A DNA stretch of 64,000 nucleotides from Odontocerum albicorne. Lineage: Eukaryota > Arthropoda > Insecta > Trichoptera > Odontoceridae. The DNA lies in assembly GCA_949825065.1 (NCBI GenBank), contig OX463859.1, forward strand, positions 23,143,847-23,207,846, read 5' to 3'. The translations under genes and the position numbers were made by a program. The notes under the pieces were generated by a model, which was not told the origin of the DNA, did no database searches, and worked only from the letters and a program-made list of their open reading frames with translations. This document shows positions 22,216 through 35,400 of this stretch, piece by piece (positions within the stretch are counted from its first letter, which is position 1; every line of letters begins with the position of its first letter).

Positions 22216-24429
22216 CCCTTCCAGCGTAAATTATCTTATGTATAAATTCGTCTGGCATTCGAATAATATTTTCTTATTTCGATATTTTTTTCTATCTTCT
22301 TCCTATCATTGAGATTTTTACTAGTTTTATAGTCCACCCTTCTTTCTCGTCATATAGTTACATTCCTTGTATCTTCGTTGGATACATCAAACGTATACAA
22401 ATCTCAAAGGATCTCTTCTAGAATGTGATATTTACTACTCTAGTCTTACATTGCCTTATTTCTTATTCGTATGATTTACTCTTCAACGTGTCCGAATTGG
22501 TGACAAAGAGATACCAAATAGTGTGGCCGGCAGACTACATTGTCTTTGCGCCCGTTAATCGAGCATTTATGTTTAGAGCGACTAGCATGGAACTTTCAGT
22601 TCGTCGTAATGACAACACTTACGCACATAATGCATCAAAACTCACACACATATAGCGCGCTAGACCACAATTACCAAACGAACTTTACCAACAGTTTTAA
22701 GAACAAATTTAAGAAAAGAATCATATGTGTTTGTTAATAATTTAAATTCACTTCTTTTTATTCCAGTTTTAATTTGCATATATTTTGCTTTTTGTTCTGA
22801 TAGTTTTGATCTGAAATATCTTGGTACAAAGGCTTCGCCTGCTAAAAAATATTAAATAAATACATACGGCTCATTTTAAACACGTGTCTAAATAATAACA
22901 CCACGTGGGGTCAATTTGATCCTGCAACCTAGAGAACGCCGGTGTCCGCTTCAGCCATCAGTATGCAGTACCTAGAAGTGTGACACTTTATCTAATTACC
23001 GAATCTGGTCACTGGAAGGTGATGTTTAAAAAACCGGGTTGCATATCTAATTTATTTCGTTTAATAAGAGGATTCTTTAGCGTACAAGATTTGCATGACT
23101 TGAAGAATGTTAATACATACCAGGAGAAGGATAAAAGTAAGATTGATGCCACGGGAACTTGGTCATCGCAGAGAAGATAAAAAGTAAAATTAGTGTCACG
23201 GAAATTTAGATTGCTCTGTAGAAGGATAAAATTTAGATCAATGTTTCTTAAGATGCAAGTGATTAGTGTTGTAAATTCACAGTCACAGCGATGAGATGAT
23301 GATGAGGGTTTTAGAGATTACTACCTATATTACGTCGCATTGAAGGAATGATTCAACACAATAATGAAAATGATTGTCTTTTATGCATTTGTGTATTGTT
23401 ATAAATACAAAGTTACAACTACAGCAGTTTGAAACCAAAATACAAAACGCAAGATGACTGAAGCATTGATATTTATATTTCACATAAATAAAGTTTTGGA
23501 TGTGGAAACGCCTTTTTGAGTCTCAAAGCTACGAAATATGGGCAAATTAAAAATAATCTAAATATTAGAAGACAAATCAATGAAAACAGTATTAATCTTT
23601 GGCCACAAAAAATCAGATCAAAACACAGATCTATTGTGAAAACGCTTAGAGATATAGAGAAAAACTCCTTTACTCGAGAAATTTGGGAGGGTGATGTGAA
23701 ATAAGAAAACATTAACAACGATATGTAGATAAGATGATAAGCACAAAAGTTTGTGTTATGGCAATACATCATATGGTAAAACCTAATGAAAGCCTATCGC
23801 TCTGAAAGACTGCCAAAAAGATTCAATTACTTCTGGGAGTCAAAATTCTTAAGATAGGTCCTACAGATGAATATTTTGGCCTCGTCCCTGGTGCATATAT
23901 TGCCACCAGCTCCATAACTAACTCGAGAGCCAAATAAACTCGTTTAAAGAGAAGAGTTTGTTATGGCAATCTACCGGTCAAATATATTTTGACTGGCCTA
24001 CACAACAACTATTAATGTCACGGCATCCTTTCTGATTGAATGTTCTTGTTTTGATGAACGATCTATAGAAGAACAATTTGGTGGGAAGAATAAGTGTGAA
24101 ACGGTTCATTCGTGGTAGATCCAAAAAATATCAACACGGTGTTCTTCTTACGAGAAGCAATTGTACGCCCTAAACCGTCTGCGGTGTAGGCATAGTCACT
24201 GCACTTGCCTCATGTATATGTTAGATGAGTGCTTATAAAGTGTCCTCTTTATGATTGCCGTATTCTACAGACCATGAATCCCATCGTTGATAGGTGTGCG
24301 CTGTATCTGTTCCAATATAAACTGAGGAAGATCGACAGAGCGTTTCACGAAGCAATTATGTAACTTAAAGACCTGCATATTCTTTTGTAGGAAATTTAGG
24401 AGAGAACAATAATAATAATAATAATAAAT

Positions 24430-24740
24430 TGAATCTTGAACAAAGCCTCTGCAATATCTAAATGCCTCAAAGATACTTTATGGAAAAATAGATTAATGAC
24501 AACAGAAATCTTAGTCCATAAAACATGTGTTAGACCTGTATTAACATATGCTATTGAAATTTTAACTAATACCGCACAAACGAAGACACTCCTTAGAATA
24601 TTGGTATTGAAGATCTAGCAATATATAACTGGTAAAACACTTAGAGACAGAATAAAAAAAATGTGTGAAACCGAAGATATCGTAAGATGAGGAAGACAGA
24701 GATGTGACTGGCGGGATCACGTTCAAAGAAGGGATGAGAT
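24430..24740 (+). pseudogene. decayed non-LTR RT fragment
   Basis: Frames show SKCLKDTLWKNRLMTTE, HKTCVRPVLTYAIEILTNTA and, further on, TGKTLRDRIKKMCE, the thumb and C-terminal linker of an RT. The element is distinct from LINE-1 and LINE-2. A WRDHV-type tail is visible near 24705. Confidence 0.65.
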
Positions 24741-26158
24741 ACTAATTTTTCTATAGTTTCCCATAGTCATCCCATTGGAAACTAAATAGATATAGGTATA
24801 GCTGGTAGTTCATATCCTAAGAATAATACTGTAAAAACAAATCAAGAAAATGAATAATACTACTAAAAAAAATCCATTCATATTAATGTTATCTCTGTAA
24901 TAGAGCTATATTTTTAATGATTAAATTGCAGTTTATAAATGTTACTGAAGAATTTCACATGAACTAATGTCAATAATGAGAACAAAAATGGAAACAAAAT
25001 AAGGATAACGAGTACACTATCGACCAACCCTTTGGTTCAATTTTGTATTGAACCACACTGTAATTCCTTATCCGTATTTCCTTCAAATTTTTTTATTTCG
25101 TTGTTTTTTTTTAATATTACTTTTTATTTACTATGTATACTTAAACACAGTCAACGATGCTTAATGCAGTTTTTATGAAAAAATCTTTCTGTACTTAAAA
25201 GGAACTGATAATTCTCGTTTTATGAAATCCAGTAGGTACTCAACATTTTATCTCGAACAAATAACATAAATGTATTAGAAACAATTCATTATACTCGTAC
25301 ATCTGTTATAAATAAATATTTAAATAAACCTTGTAACCGAGGGTAGATTTGGAGTCTCCTGGTCATGATCGAAAAAAGGGCATTAAAATTTTTCGGAAGC
25401 TGTGACATGAGATCCTATGCAATGGGAAGTATTTCTATCGAAATCTATCTTAAAAGAAAAACTGGTTGATTCTGGTTAATAGTTTTCTGATTGATGATCA
25501 TGCTTAGAAAAATAAATAGCTTTTATGCTATTTATCATAAATTCCTATAGTGTTATTAAGCTACACAAAAAATGCTACATAAAACAGTCCAACGTAAGGC
25601 TGCAACAGATAATACCTGCTGGTCATCGTGGAAATTTAATCTGCTTACCATTATCAAGAATATTTGCTTACTGAAATGCAATAGTTTGCGCACAGTTAAT
25701 CATTTTACTCACACGTATCTTCCATCCACAATGGCAGACAATTATACTCGATCACAGGGGACAGCCTATCACATCTATCGCTAGCAGAAAAAACCTTTAC
25801 GTACTTTTCCTTCAATGGCCTCACCACCTATCACCTCTGAATAAATTAGTAAACTTTGATTCGCAACTGTCTGATAGCCCACCGTTAACTGTGACCACAT
25901 GCATAAAGTGTTTTATCCTAATCACTTCATGAATTTCAATTGAGTTTCGCTTCTAAATGTCTACTCGAATCATGTTCATGAATTATTGATTTGTTGTTCT
26001 TTAAATATATTGGCCAGGCTATCATTGTTCCAATTAGCTTTATTTAAATAAAAAGATTTGACTTTTGGACAACTATTTGTCAACCGTATTTGAGAGGTGA
26101 TAGATCGACGAAAATCAATTCACTCAACCATTCGATAAAAAAATATCAGTTTATTAAA

Positions 26159-26474
26159 ATGCGTTCATTGGTGTGTTTTTTATTCAGTGTTTTGATTGTT
26201 TCCGGTGTTAGTTCTGAAGAAATTGATATTGACGAAGAGTGCGCAAAGAAAGAACAATGCGTTGACACTAAATTGCAAGATATACTTGAAAAGTTTGATC
26301 ATGTAGAGTCTGTGCCCTTATTTGGAGGTCTTGAAATTGTCAAGACTCCAGATGTTGAACCAGTTAATATTGAAAGGAACATAGATAATGGTGGACTTTT
26401 TGATAAAATAGAGAAATTTGTCATGAACCATGAATTAAAATATATTCCTGCAGAAGCAAGAAGTCCTAATGAAG
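26159..26474 (+). CDS. Osiris-like B exon 1
   Basis: Starts at ATG 26159 (context TTAAAATG) and ends at AATGAAG|GTAAGT, a consensus donor, in phase 1. It encodes 105 residues: signal peptide, two Cys, an acidic linker and the FVMNHELKYIP segment. An in-frame ATG at 26090 would add a polar leader and hide the signal peptide, so it is rejected as start. Confidence 0.8.
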
Positions 26475-29400
26475 GTAAGTAGTATTTTTTTTAAATGTAT
26501 TATTATCTCTATCACTATTTATATATCACTTCTTATCTATATCCCTTCTTATAGGTAGGCAGATCTCTAAATATCTCTAAATATGGTAGGTAAGCAGAAA
26601 GAACAATATCTTACTTTGAGCAATTTTTATATACATCTTTCCCTATTGTTTCATACATAAACTTTAGCATTCACTACCTCCTTAGAATATATATTTTAAA
26701 GGATTTTTACCAACCCCTAGCACCACGGTAGCATCGGTAGCACCACGTTTTTCAAAGTCTTCCCAAATTTTTGTATGGATTATTTTTGCCAACTTCATAA
26801 TTCATTCTTTCGCCGTAGCCAAATCATCTCAACGCACCTTTCTTTATCTTAAACAGTACGAGAAACAGTAGAGCACGTACTGTATGACTTATTGATAAAG
26901 GCGTTTCATAATATGTGTGTGTGTGAAAAATATGGTGTGCAATCTGCCTTCGCTGCCATCCTCAAACGAACAATTATACAACGTAGAAACAACAAACGAT
27001 TTAAAATAGTTTTTTAATCAAAGTTTTTGATGATATAATACATGAACACTACACACATACTATGTAGTGTTCATTTTATATATGATAAATAATGTGAGTG
27101 CTTTTGTGATAAAGTGATAAAGGCGAAGAAAATTACCACCACCTTGGATAATAAGAAAGCAGATTTGGCAATTTTTTTGGACCTTGCAAAGGCTTTTGAT
27201 ACAGTGTCTCACCAAATATTACTTACCTGATTAATTCTCTTCGTATTTATCTGATAGAACTCAGAGAGTTAAATTAGGTGATATAATATAATATTTAGTG
27301 AGCCTCTTTTTGGGCAATTCGGAGTACCCCAAGGTAGTGTTTTGGGACTTATATGTGTATTGTTCTTAATGTATATCAATCAGTTCTGTAATATTTATAT
27401 CAGGGGTAAGAGTGTTACTTTTGCGAACGACACGGTTCTTCTGTTCGAGGACGGAACATGGGATGGTGTATTTTCAAAGGCAAACGAAGATTTGCGTATA
27501 GTTAAGGAATGGATGGACTCAAATTTGTTGACTCTAAATTCCCAAAAAACTAAAACCATCACATTTAGCACCTCTGCTAGAACTCAAGCACCTACAAATA
27601 AATACATAACACTGCACACTTGTTCACCTTTGGCTGATTGTATTTATGTTTTTTTGGAAAGGGTTGATAGTATAAAGTGTCTTGGAGTTTCAATTGATCA
27701 GCTTCTTTGCTGGGAGGTTTATATTAACGGTTTGAGCACAAAAATCAGAAAACTAGGGTACATATTCCGTATGATTTGAAATATGCTCTTAAAAGTACAT
27801 ACTTCATCTTATGTCAGTCAGCACTTTCTTACTGTATATCAGTTTGGGGGGGATGCACCTAAACACAAAAAACATACTGCAGGTTTCCCAAAAAAAAATT
27901 TCAAAATAATTAATAGACTTCCTGCCCGGTGTCCCACAGCGGAGCTTTTTAGAGAGTATCGAGTCCTGAATATAGCCAATTTGCATTTCAAATCCATTCT
28001 CTGGCACTAACATCGAGAGGAGGGGAAGATGCAGACTCATTAGAGATACATGACAAGCATGGCAGCTGATCAAATATTCACCATCCCTAGAGTTAAAGCA
28101 TATTTTTCCAAAAGGCAAAATGCCTATTTGGCTCCCATGACATACAATGGGGTGCCGAATTCAACAAAGGCAAGAAGAGGAAAATAATTGAGGCAGTCGA
28201 TCAGAACGTGGTTGTTATTGCGACAGGAGTTTGAATACTTGGGCTTGCGAGAGGAATGCCTTGTAGCAAAGGTTGGTGTGAGCTCTTGAGTGTGGTGTTT
28301 TTAATTATTTTTGTTATGATTATGTGCGGTATATTGTGGAATGACCGTTTTGGTCAGTCAGGAGTGATGAAGTGTGAGGGGTTTCATTCGCATGATATAT
28401 ACATAAGTAATTAAGTGTCATTGTTTGTCAGGTTGATGAGAATGTGCAACGGGGTTTTATATAATCAAAAATCGAAAAGAAGTATCGATTTATTTTTTCA
28501 TGCTTTATATCCTCAGTGAGTTACAGGCAAAAGTCTAGTTTACTGGGGACACGACAAATTTAATGTTTTTAGATAATTGAAAACAAATCTAAATTAATTA
28601 CCGCAGTCACCTCCTTTCCCTTTACTTACACTCAAAATGTTTTATTTTTTATGGTATTTTGAATATATTAATTCTCTAATTATTATTAATAAGAATGTGT
28701 TCGATTACTGAGTTAGAGCGCCCTTGAAGAGAGTCTGCTCTCTAAGCGGCGCTATATAAAATGTCATTTTATTATATTTTTATTGCATTATTTTCTTTCA
28801 TTTCCTTTTGTTTTTGCAGATTTTTTTCGCGAATATGATATTTATTTTCAAAATCACTCGGATATTTATGACTGAAAAGTAAAACATTTAATTTAATTTG
28901 TATTTATGAGACACGTTCACCAAATCGATGCATTTCTCGCCATCTAGCGAATATCTCGAAAGGCAAAATTGAAGTTATTTTATATTAAATCAACGTTTTC
29001 AACGGTAGGCGCTTTATACTATCTATAAGCTGTTTATATGTCAAATTCTATCCTATCTTACAATTTATTTAAATAAAGAATAGCTATTTTGGTAGAGGAA
29101 GACCAAGAAAAGTGTGGTTTGATCATGTGAAAACTATTTAAAAATAAGGAAACGTAAAAGGTCAAAGAAATCGTGAAAGTTGTGTGAGAATTTGTATAGA
29201 TGTTGATGAGGTGAAAGATATGTGTCGAGTTAGAAAATTCAGATGTTCTGTCTTCTGTACTTAGCTCGACAGGAAGATAACGTGATGGTATATATATTTA
29301 TATATGGTGCATGGGTCATAATGAAAAATAACAAAACTTTTCATGACACCATATTTTTTTTAATCACATTAATAAGATACTTGGACTATGAATGAAAGGT

Positions 29401-32400
29401 GCCGAGTTAATTCAATGGAAGTTCGTGCCCTGGGAAGAATATGTGGTGTGTCGATGTATGCCAGAACTAAGATATATAATTATTTTGGATGAATGTGACC
29501 TAAAAAAATTGGATGAAGAAAGCACATTGAGGGTGTTTGAATATGTTGAATAGATGGGTGGCGAATAACAAACTGAACAAATATATAATAAAAACATAAT
29601 AGGGAGCTGTAGTAGAGGATAACTGAGATAAGTGTAATAATACCAAGTGAATAAAGTGTTTGAAAGAAGAAAAGGTTAGAGGAGTAAATGAAACAGAGGA
29701 AGCTGTTTGAGAAAATATATGGATGTGGAGGAGGCGAAGAAAATATGCCGCGTTTGGAAAGGTTGGCATTCTATCCTCTCTATCTATCCCAACACGAAAG
29801 TAGCGTTATATAATATTTGTATTTACATACAAATATGCATAAATGTACTTTATTATTATATTATTATATCGATATTGAAGAAAAAAAACTAAAGAAGAAT
29901 ATTTATTTAAAAACATTCTTCTTTTTAACTCTCATACAATTCCTATCCTACTTATTTTTTCCTTGAGATTTATCGTTTATTTAAATTACTATTTTTCTCA
30001 AATATAAGTTTGATTTCCTTAATTAAAGTACACGGTCGTGAATGCCGATAATAATTTCCTTAGTTAAAGGACACGGTCGCGAATGCCGATAATAATTTTC
30101 TAAGTTAAAGGACACGGTCGTGAATGCCGATAATAATTTCCTTAGTTAAAGGACACGGTCGTGAATGCCGATAATAATTTTCTAAGTTAAAGGACACGGT
30201 CGTGAATGCCGATAATAATTGTGGAACAAAAACTAGTTGAAAATGTCAAAGAAAGAATAATAAATTTGCATAATATCGCGTATTTTCTTAATTCGACAGC
30301 AGACAAGACGGCTTAAGTTTCTGCGACAAATCACAAATAGACAAACTTCATTCCCTTCATTTACATTCATACATATTTCCATACAGCTTCTTCAGTTTCT
30401 CTAATTTCCTACCCGTTTTATTTTCAAAATTAGCGTGTTTAATACTGTACAGTTTAATATTTATATCATGTACAATTAAGAAATACAAATCTTAAAATTA
30501 CAATTGAGCTTAGTATTGAAAGAAAGAAAAAGGTTTGAAATGAAGAATAAAAAAATATTTAACGAAAAATTTGTTAAAATAAGTAGAAAGAAAAAATGGG
30601 ATTAGTTAAAAAAGGATTCAAATTACAGAAAAATGATTTAAATAAAAGTAAAATTATTGGAATAAAACAAAAATAATTGGAATAAAAGAAAAATGATTGG
30701 AATAAAGGAAAAGGGATAAAATAATGGAAAATTTGGGATTAGTTTAAAAAGGATGGCCGCGATGGAAAAATAATTGGAATATAGTAAAAATTATCAGAAT
30801 AAACTAAAAAGGATTGAAATATGGAACGTAGGAATACAATTGTCGAAAAACGAGAAATGTTTACATGTTTTGTTTTTACAATTGAAAAAAAAACAGTTTG
30901 AACTTATCAGCACTAAAAAGACGTGATGATTTCTTTGCAGTTTCACTTTCGGCCTGCAATTGGTAGTTTAGCCCAAATTTATAATACAGATTAGATATCT
31001 TACCAAATTGGAGGTTCCGTATTCGATTCCTGATGGTATCCGATTTTTTTAAACGGTTAAATACTGTTTTTTTTTATTATATTATTTTATTAAATGTTTA
31101 ATAAGTTTGAATAAGGATTTTATGTGTCCATAATTCCTTAAGATTGTGATGTATACAACGAAAGTGTAACAAAATATTTTTCTTAAATACAGAAAACAGT
31201 GTTTAACAATAGAAAACATCTTAATTGACAATCTTTCAGCCGGAATCTTTGATTTCGATTTCCAATCGTATACAAACCAAGTTTTTTTTTCATATATACA
31301 CCATTTTACATTTTTTTAGATTGTTTCTTAGAAATTTCAAACATGAAATATACCAGTCAAAATATAATAATTTGTTCACATATAATAGAACAAACTTTAT
31401 TTTATGTTTGATAATACATTTTTTATATGATGGATTTATATCAAATTATTATCAAGCCTTATTATCAAGAAATATATAATAAGTATTTTAAACGAATACA
31501 GTTTCATTCGTTAGTTCCATGTATTTCATTAAGTTAGCTCTGAGACAATAAACTGAATCGGAGAAATAGAGTTCTTTTATATCAGCTACAAAGATTCCCC
31601 AGTTAAATATTTAGTTATAACAAACTGGGACAAATCTGAAAGTAACCGCGCAACAGATCTTAGTTTCATTTCCTTTTTTTTATAACGATTTATTAAAGCT
31701 TCCGAATCAAGAATGAACTAAGTGACTTTGCCGTGGAGTCCAATTTTTCGCAACTCGAATGCCTTTTGCCAAGTTAGTGATATTACAAATGAAGGAACTA
31801 TATTTCTTACAAATTAAAACATTTAAAACTCTTAATTTAATAACTCATAAAAGTTTTGTTCCTGATTATAATAAGTTTTGTTCCTGATTATAATATAACC
31901 TTGAAAATACTTTTTTAACAAAACCAATTCAATAATACGCTTAAGGTTAAAATTTTAAGAAAAATATATTTTCAAAAAGACTTTTTGTTTATTTTTTTAA
32001 GATTTCCGCAAAAAAATAATATTGATACTAACTGAAAAACTTAAGCAAAAAAAAATGTTTCAAAATATTTTGATTTACTCGATCATATTTCAATTACACA
32101 AAAATAGACATTTTCGCTAAAAAAAATTATCAAATTTAATTTTAAGACTAGAGTACTAACTTGTAAATTATTTTTAAAAATTAGTATACATTCTGAATTT
32201 TAATATTTTTGTAAATGCGTTAAACTTAAAAATTAAACAACGGTTAAGTGTTTTTCAATAAAAATTGTACTTTTTAATTTGCCTTTATTTTAAAAAAAAT
32301 ATTTGAGTATAATTTTGAAATACATTTTATAACACGAGAATACACGCTAAATTCGCATAGAATCATATCTTCAATCTTAGTCGACAAAAAGTCTTTATCA

Positions 32401-35400
32401 CTTTTTAATTTTAATCAATTTGAACTTTATGTGCTAAAATCAAATCCTTCGTTTATAATTTTCATTCAAATAATGCATGTTTGGTTAGGCAGCTACGGAC
32501 CGTCAGTATATTAAATTTAGAGAGAAAAACATTTCTGGGATCGACCGGGAATCAAACACGGAACACGGGATGCCTGGGTGCTAGGTAAATCTGATAAAAC
32601 CAATGCCAAGGCACTGACAAATATTCTACTTAATTGTTGAAATAGTTATGATTCTATGAAAATTATAGTATAATATAACAGCAAAACAATGAAATATACA
32701 GCATATTTTGAAGAACTTTATCAAACATGTCGCTTACGCCAATTTGTATTCGGTTAACATAGTTAATGAACATCTGACCGTCATGCGGTGTGTATCAAAG
32801 TAGCGGAGGAATGGAGTGAAACGTGGAGAGGGAGAGAAGAAAGTTGATTCGTGTGAATGGAACGTGTTCTTGCGTGTGCCGACCATATTCGGTGCCACGA
32901 TCACGTATTTTTTATTCTTTTTTTTTAAATTTAAAGATGATAAAAAGAAACAACGCCCGAGGCTCACACCATTAATATTGAAAGTTGAGCTTTTGATGTT
33001 CCGATTATGTTGGAGTTTTCTTTGGTATCATTATGAAAAATATTTTCTCAAATGAAAGTGAATTGTTAATATTTTTTTTCGTTTTACATACATACGTTTA
33101 AATAGAAATTATTTATTGGCTTCCCAATTCACTGGTTTTCTTTTTTTACGTCGTCTTTTAACGTTCATGCAGTGAGATTCTGGAACCTTTTACAAAGTAA
33201 TGTTAGACTCACTGCGTCATTGGCATGTTTTAAAATGTGATTGAAAAATAACTGTTCATTTTATGTCAGTAACGAAACGTGGTTTATTCTTGATTTATCT
33301 TTCCTCTACACCACCTCTTCCTTTTTTCTTTCATTGATGATATCTCACTTTTATTTTTTCTTTGCATATTGTTCACGAATTTTGTACAGATGAATAATAA
33401 TTTTAATATCTTTTGTGACCATGTTTTCTTTTATTTACTTTTGTCTGTTTGGTTGTAAGAGATTGCCGCCTGGCAATAAGCCCACCAAATCATTTTACAG
33501 TGAACTGTTAAAAAAATTTTTTTTTACCCAAAACGAAACTCATATAAAATATTTCAATTTAAAAAGTGCTTAATTAATATCAAATAATTTATACGATACT
33601 ATTAGGAATATATAATGGAAACAGTGTACTCGTATGTAAATAGTTAATTATATTTAAAATTTGAAAAAACTTACTAACACCAATATTGACTACATTTGAA
33701 AAAATATAAAAGCCGGATCTACACCACATAATTTTAAGCATTAATTTATATAAATCGATAATTTATAAACATGTATAAACTCCGTTTCCTTGTTCATAAA
33801 AAACAGTGTATAGCCTAGCGGAAATCGCGGGTTCGATTTCCGTTGATTCCCAATTTTTACTATAAATGATTCCAGTCTCGTTTCTAAAATATTTCTGGAT
33901 GGCTGGAAGAGATTATAATAAATCTCAAAAGGCAATAAATCCACCTAGTTGTACTAAGGATTATATACAACTAATGAATAAAATAAGTAGACAAATATCA
34001 AAATCCTTAAACTTAATTGTGCTTTACTTCATCAAGTGCCAATAACACCACCTCGAGCAAAGGGACCCATTTTTATAAGGTTTCAGTCTGGTTTTTCTTT
34101 CCCCCTACTACATACTTCATCCCTTGTGTCATCCCTTGTTTGATCCCTGAAAATTTATTGGTTTTATGTTACCTCAATGAAATACCATCTTTTCATTCCC
34201 TTGACTCGTTGCGCTATCTTTTGCTTCTGAAAAAAAACTTTTTTAACGTTCCTGTTTCAGCCATTATTGGTAATACACGAGTGTACCTTGAAAACCTATC
34301 AAGTATCTTGTTAATTTTATATACAAGACAATTGAAGAATAAAACTCTGCGTAATATTAAAATTTTTGAGGTAATTAAGTACACATGTCTTCATGCTTCT
34401 TATTAAAACACTTGTTACTCAACCTCCTTTCCAATTCTTAGCATTTTTTAAGTTTTAGATCGAATCCGAAGATCTCTATCTCAAATGTTGTCTATCCTCA
34501 AGCAAGACATTTGTTCAAAAGCGTTTCTGTTTTAAATATTCTACTTGTTAAAAAATAAATTAGTATCTTGTTACTTATTTTATCTTATTAAATTGTATCT
34601 AAATCTTCACTATAATTATTGAGAGATAAGACTATAGTGAAACTTAACCAAAAGTTAGTTTTCGATAAATGAAAAGTAAAATAAATATACGAGTATGTAC
34701 ATCCTTCTCAGGCAATTAATTATACCTTTATTACAGGAAGGCTTCAGAGGGTTTCTCAAACTGGGAATTTATTTAATATACAAATAATACCGAAAATCTC
34801 AGAAGGGATAACCAATTAAATCATGATTCAGAAATAATCCTTTGATATTTATTAAATGTAAATAAGAAAAAAACCTTTTTTTTCATAAAAAACATCACTT
34901 GGTATATTTTTCGGGCAAACACAGTGAAAACAGATTACCATATTTTTATGTCATGCACGCTCTTCAATTTCTCGTATTTGTAACATTTTCCTTGATGAAT
35001 TTTTTTATTACCTCCTTTTCATTGCATCTTTACCTCGGTTAACCTTTTTGCCGTCCATTAATTTCAGACAGAAATATTTTTTTTGTCATTTTTAATGCAT
35101 CCATCCTTTCTCAGGGTTCCTTTATAAATCATTGGTCGCTTACTTATCGTTTTTAAGATCATACCTTTCTTTACCATGCGTTCTATATAAATATTCTTTG
35201 TAAAGCACTTTGCAAGAATTTGATATCTGAAAACTCGTGTTAGAATATTTTAAAAATATACAATCAGCACGTCGTTGTTATATGGAATTTGACTAATAAC
35301 TAGACTGCATGTTTTTTCTTACTCGTCTAAGTACATATTTTTCTGTTGATTTCCACCCAAGGTATTCCAAGAATATCCTTACGAATTTTCCTCCAGCCCT

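Larger units (their letters stand above)
17990..26158. other. intergenic region between the two Osiris genes
   Basis: Apart from the listed repeats, 18000-19040, 21190-21880, 22660-24430 and 24780-26040 are AT-rich with no recognised gene. 22480-22650 and 23850-24420 are somewhat less AT-rich and look like decayed coding sequence of unknown origin. TTTAAATAAAAAG at 26043-26055 is a weak candidate TATA element for gene B. Confidence 0.7.
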
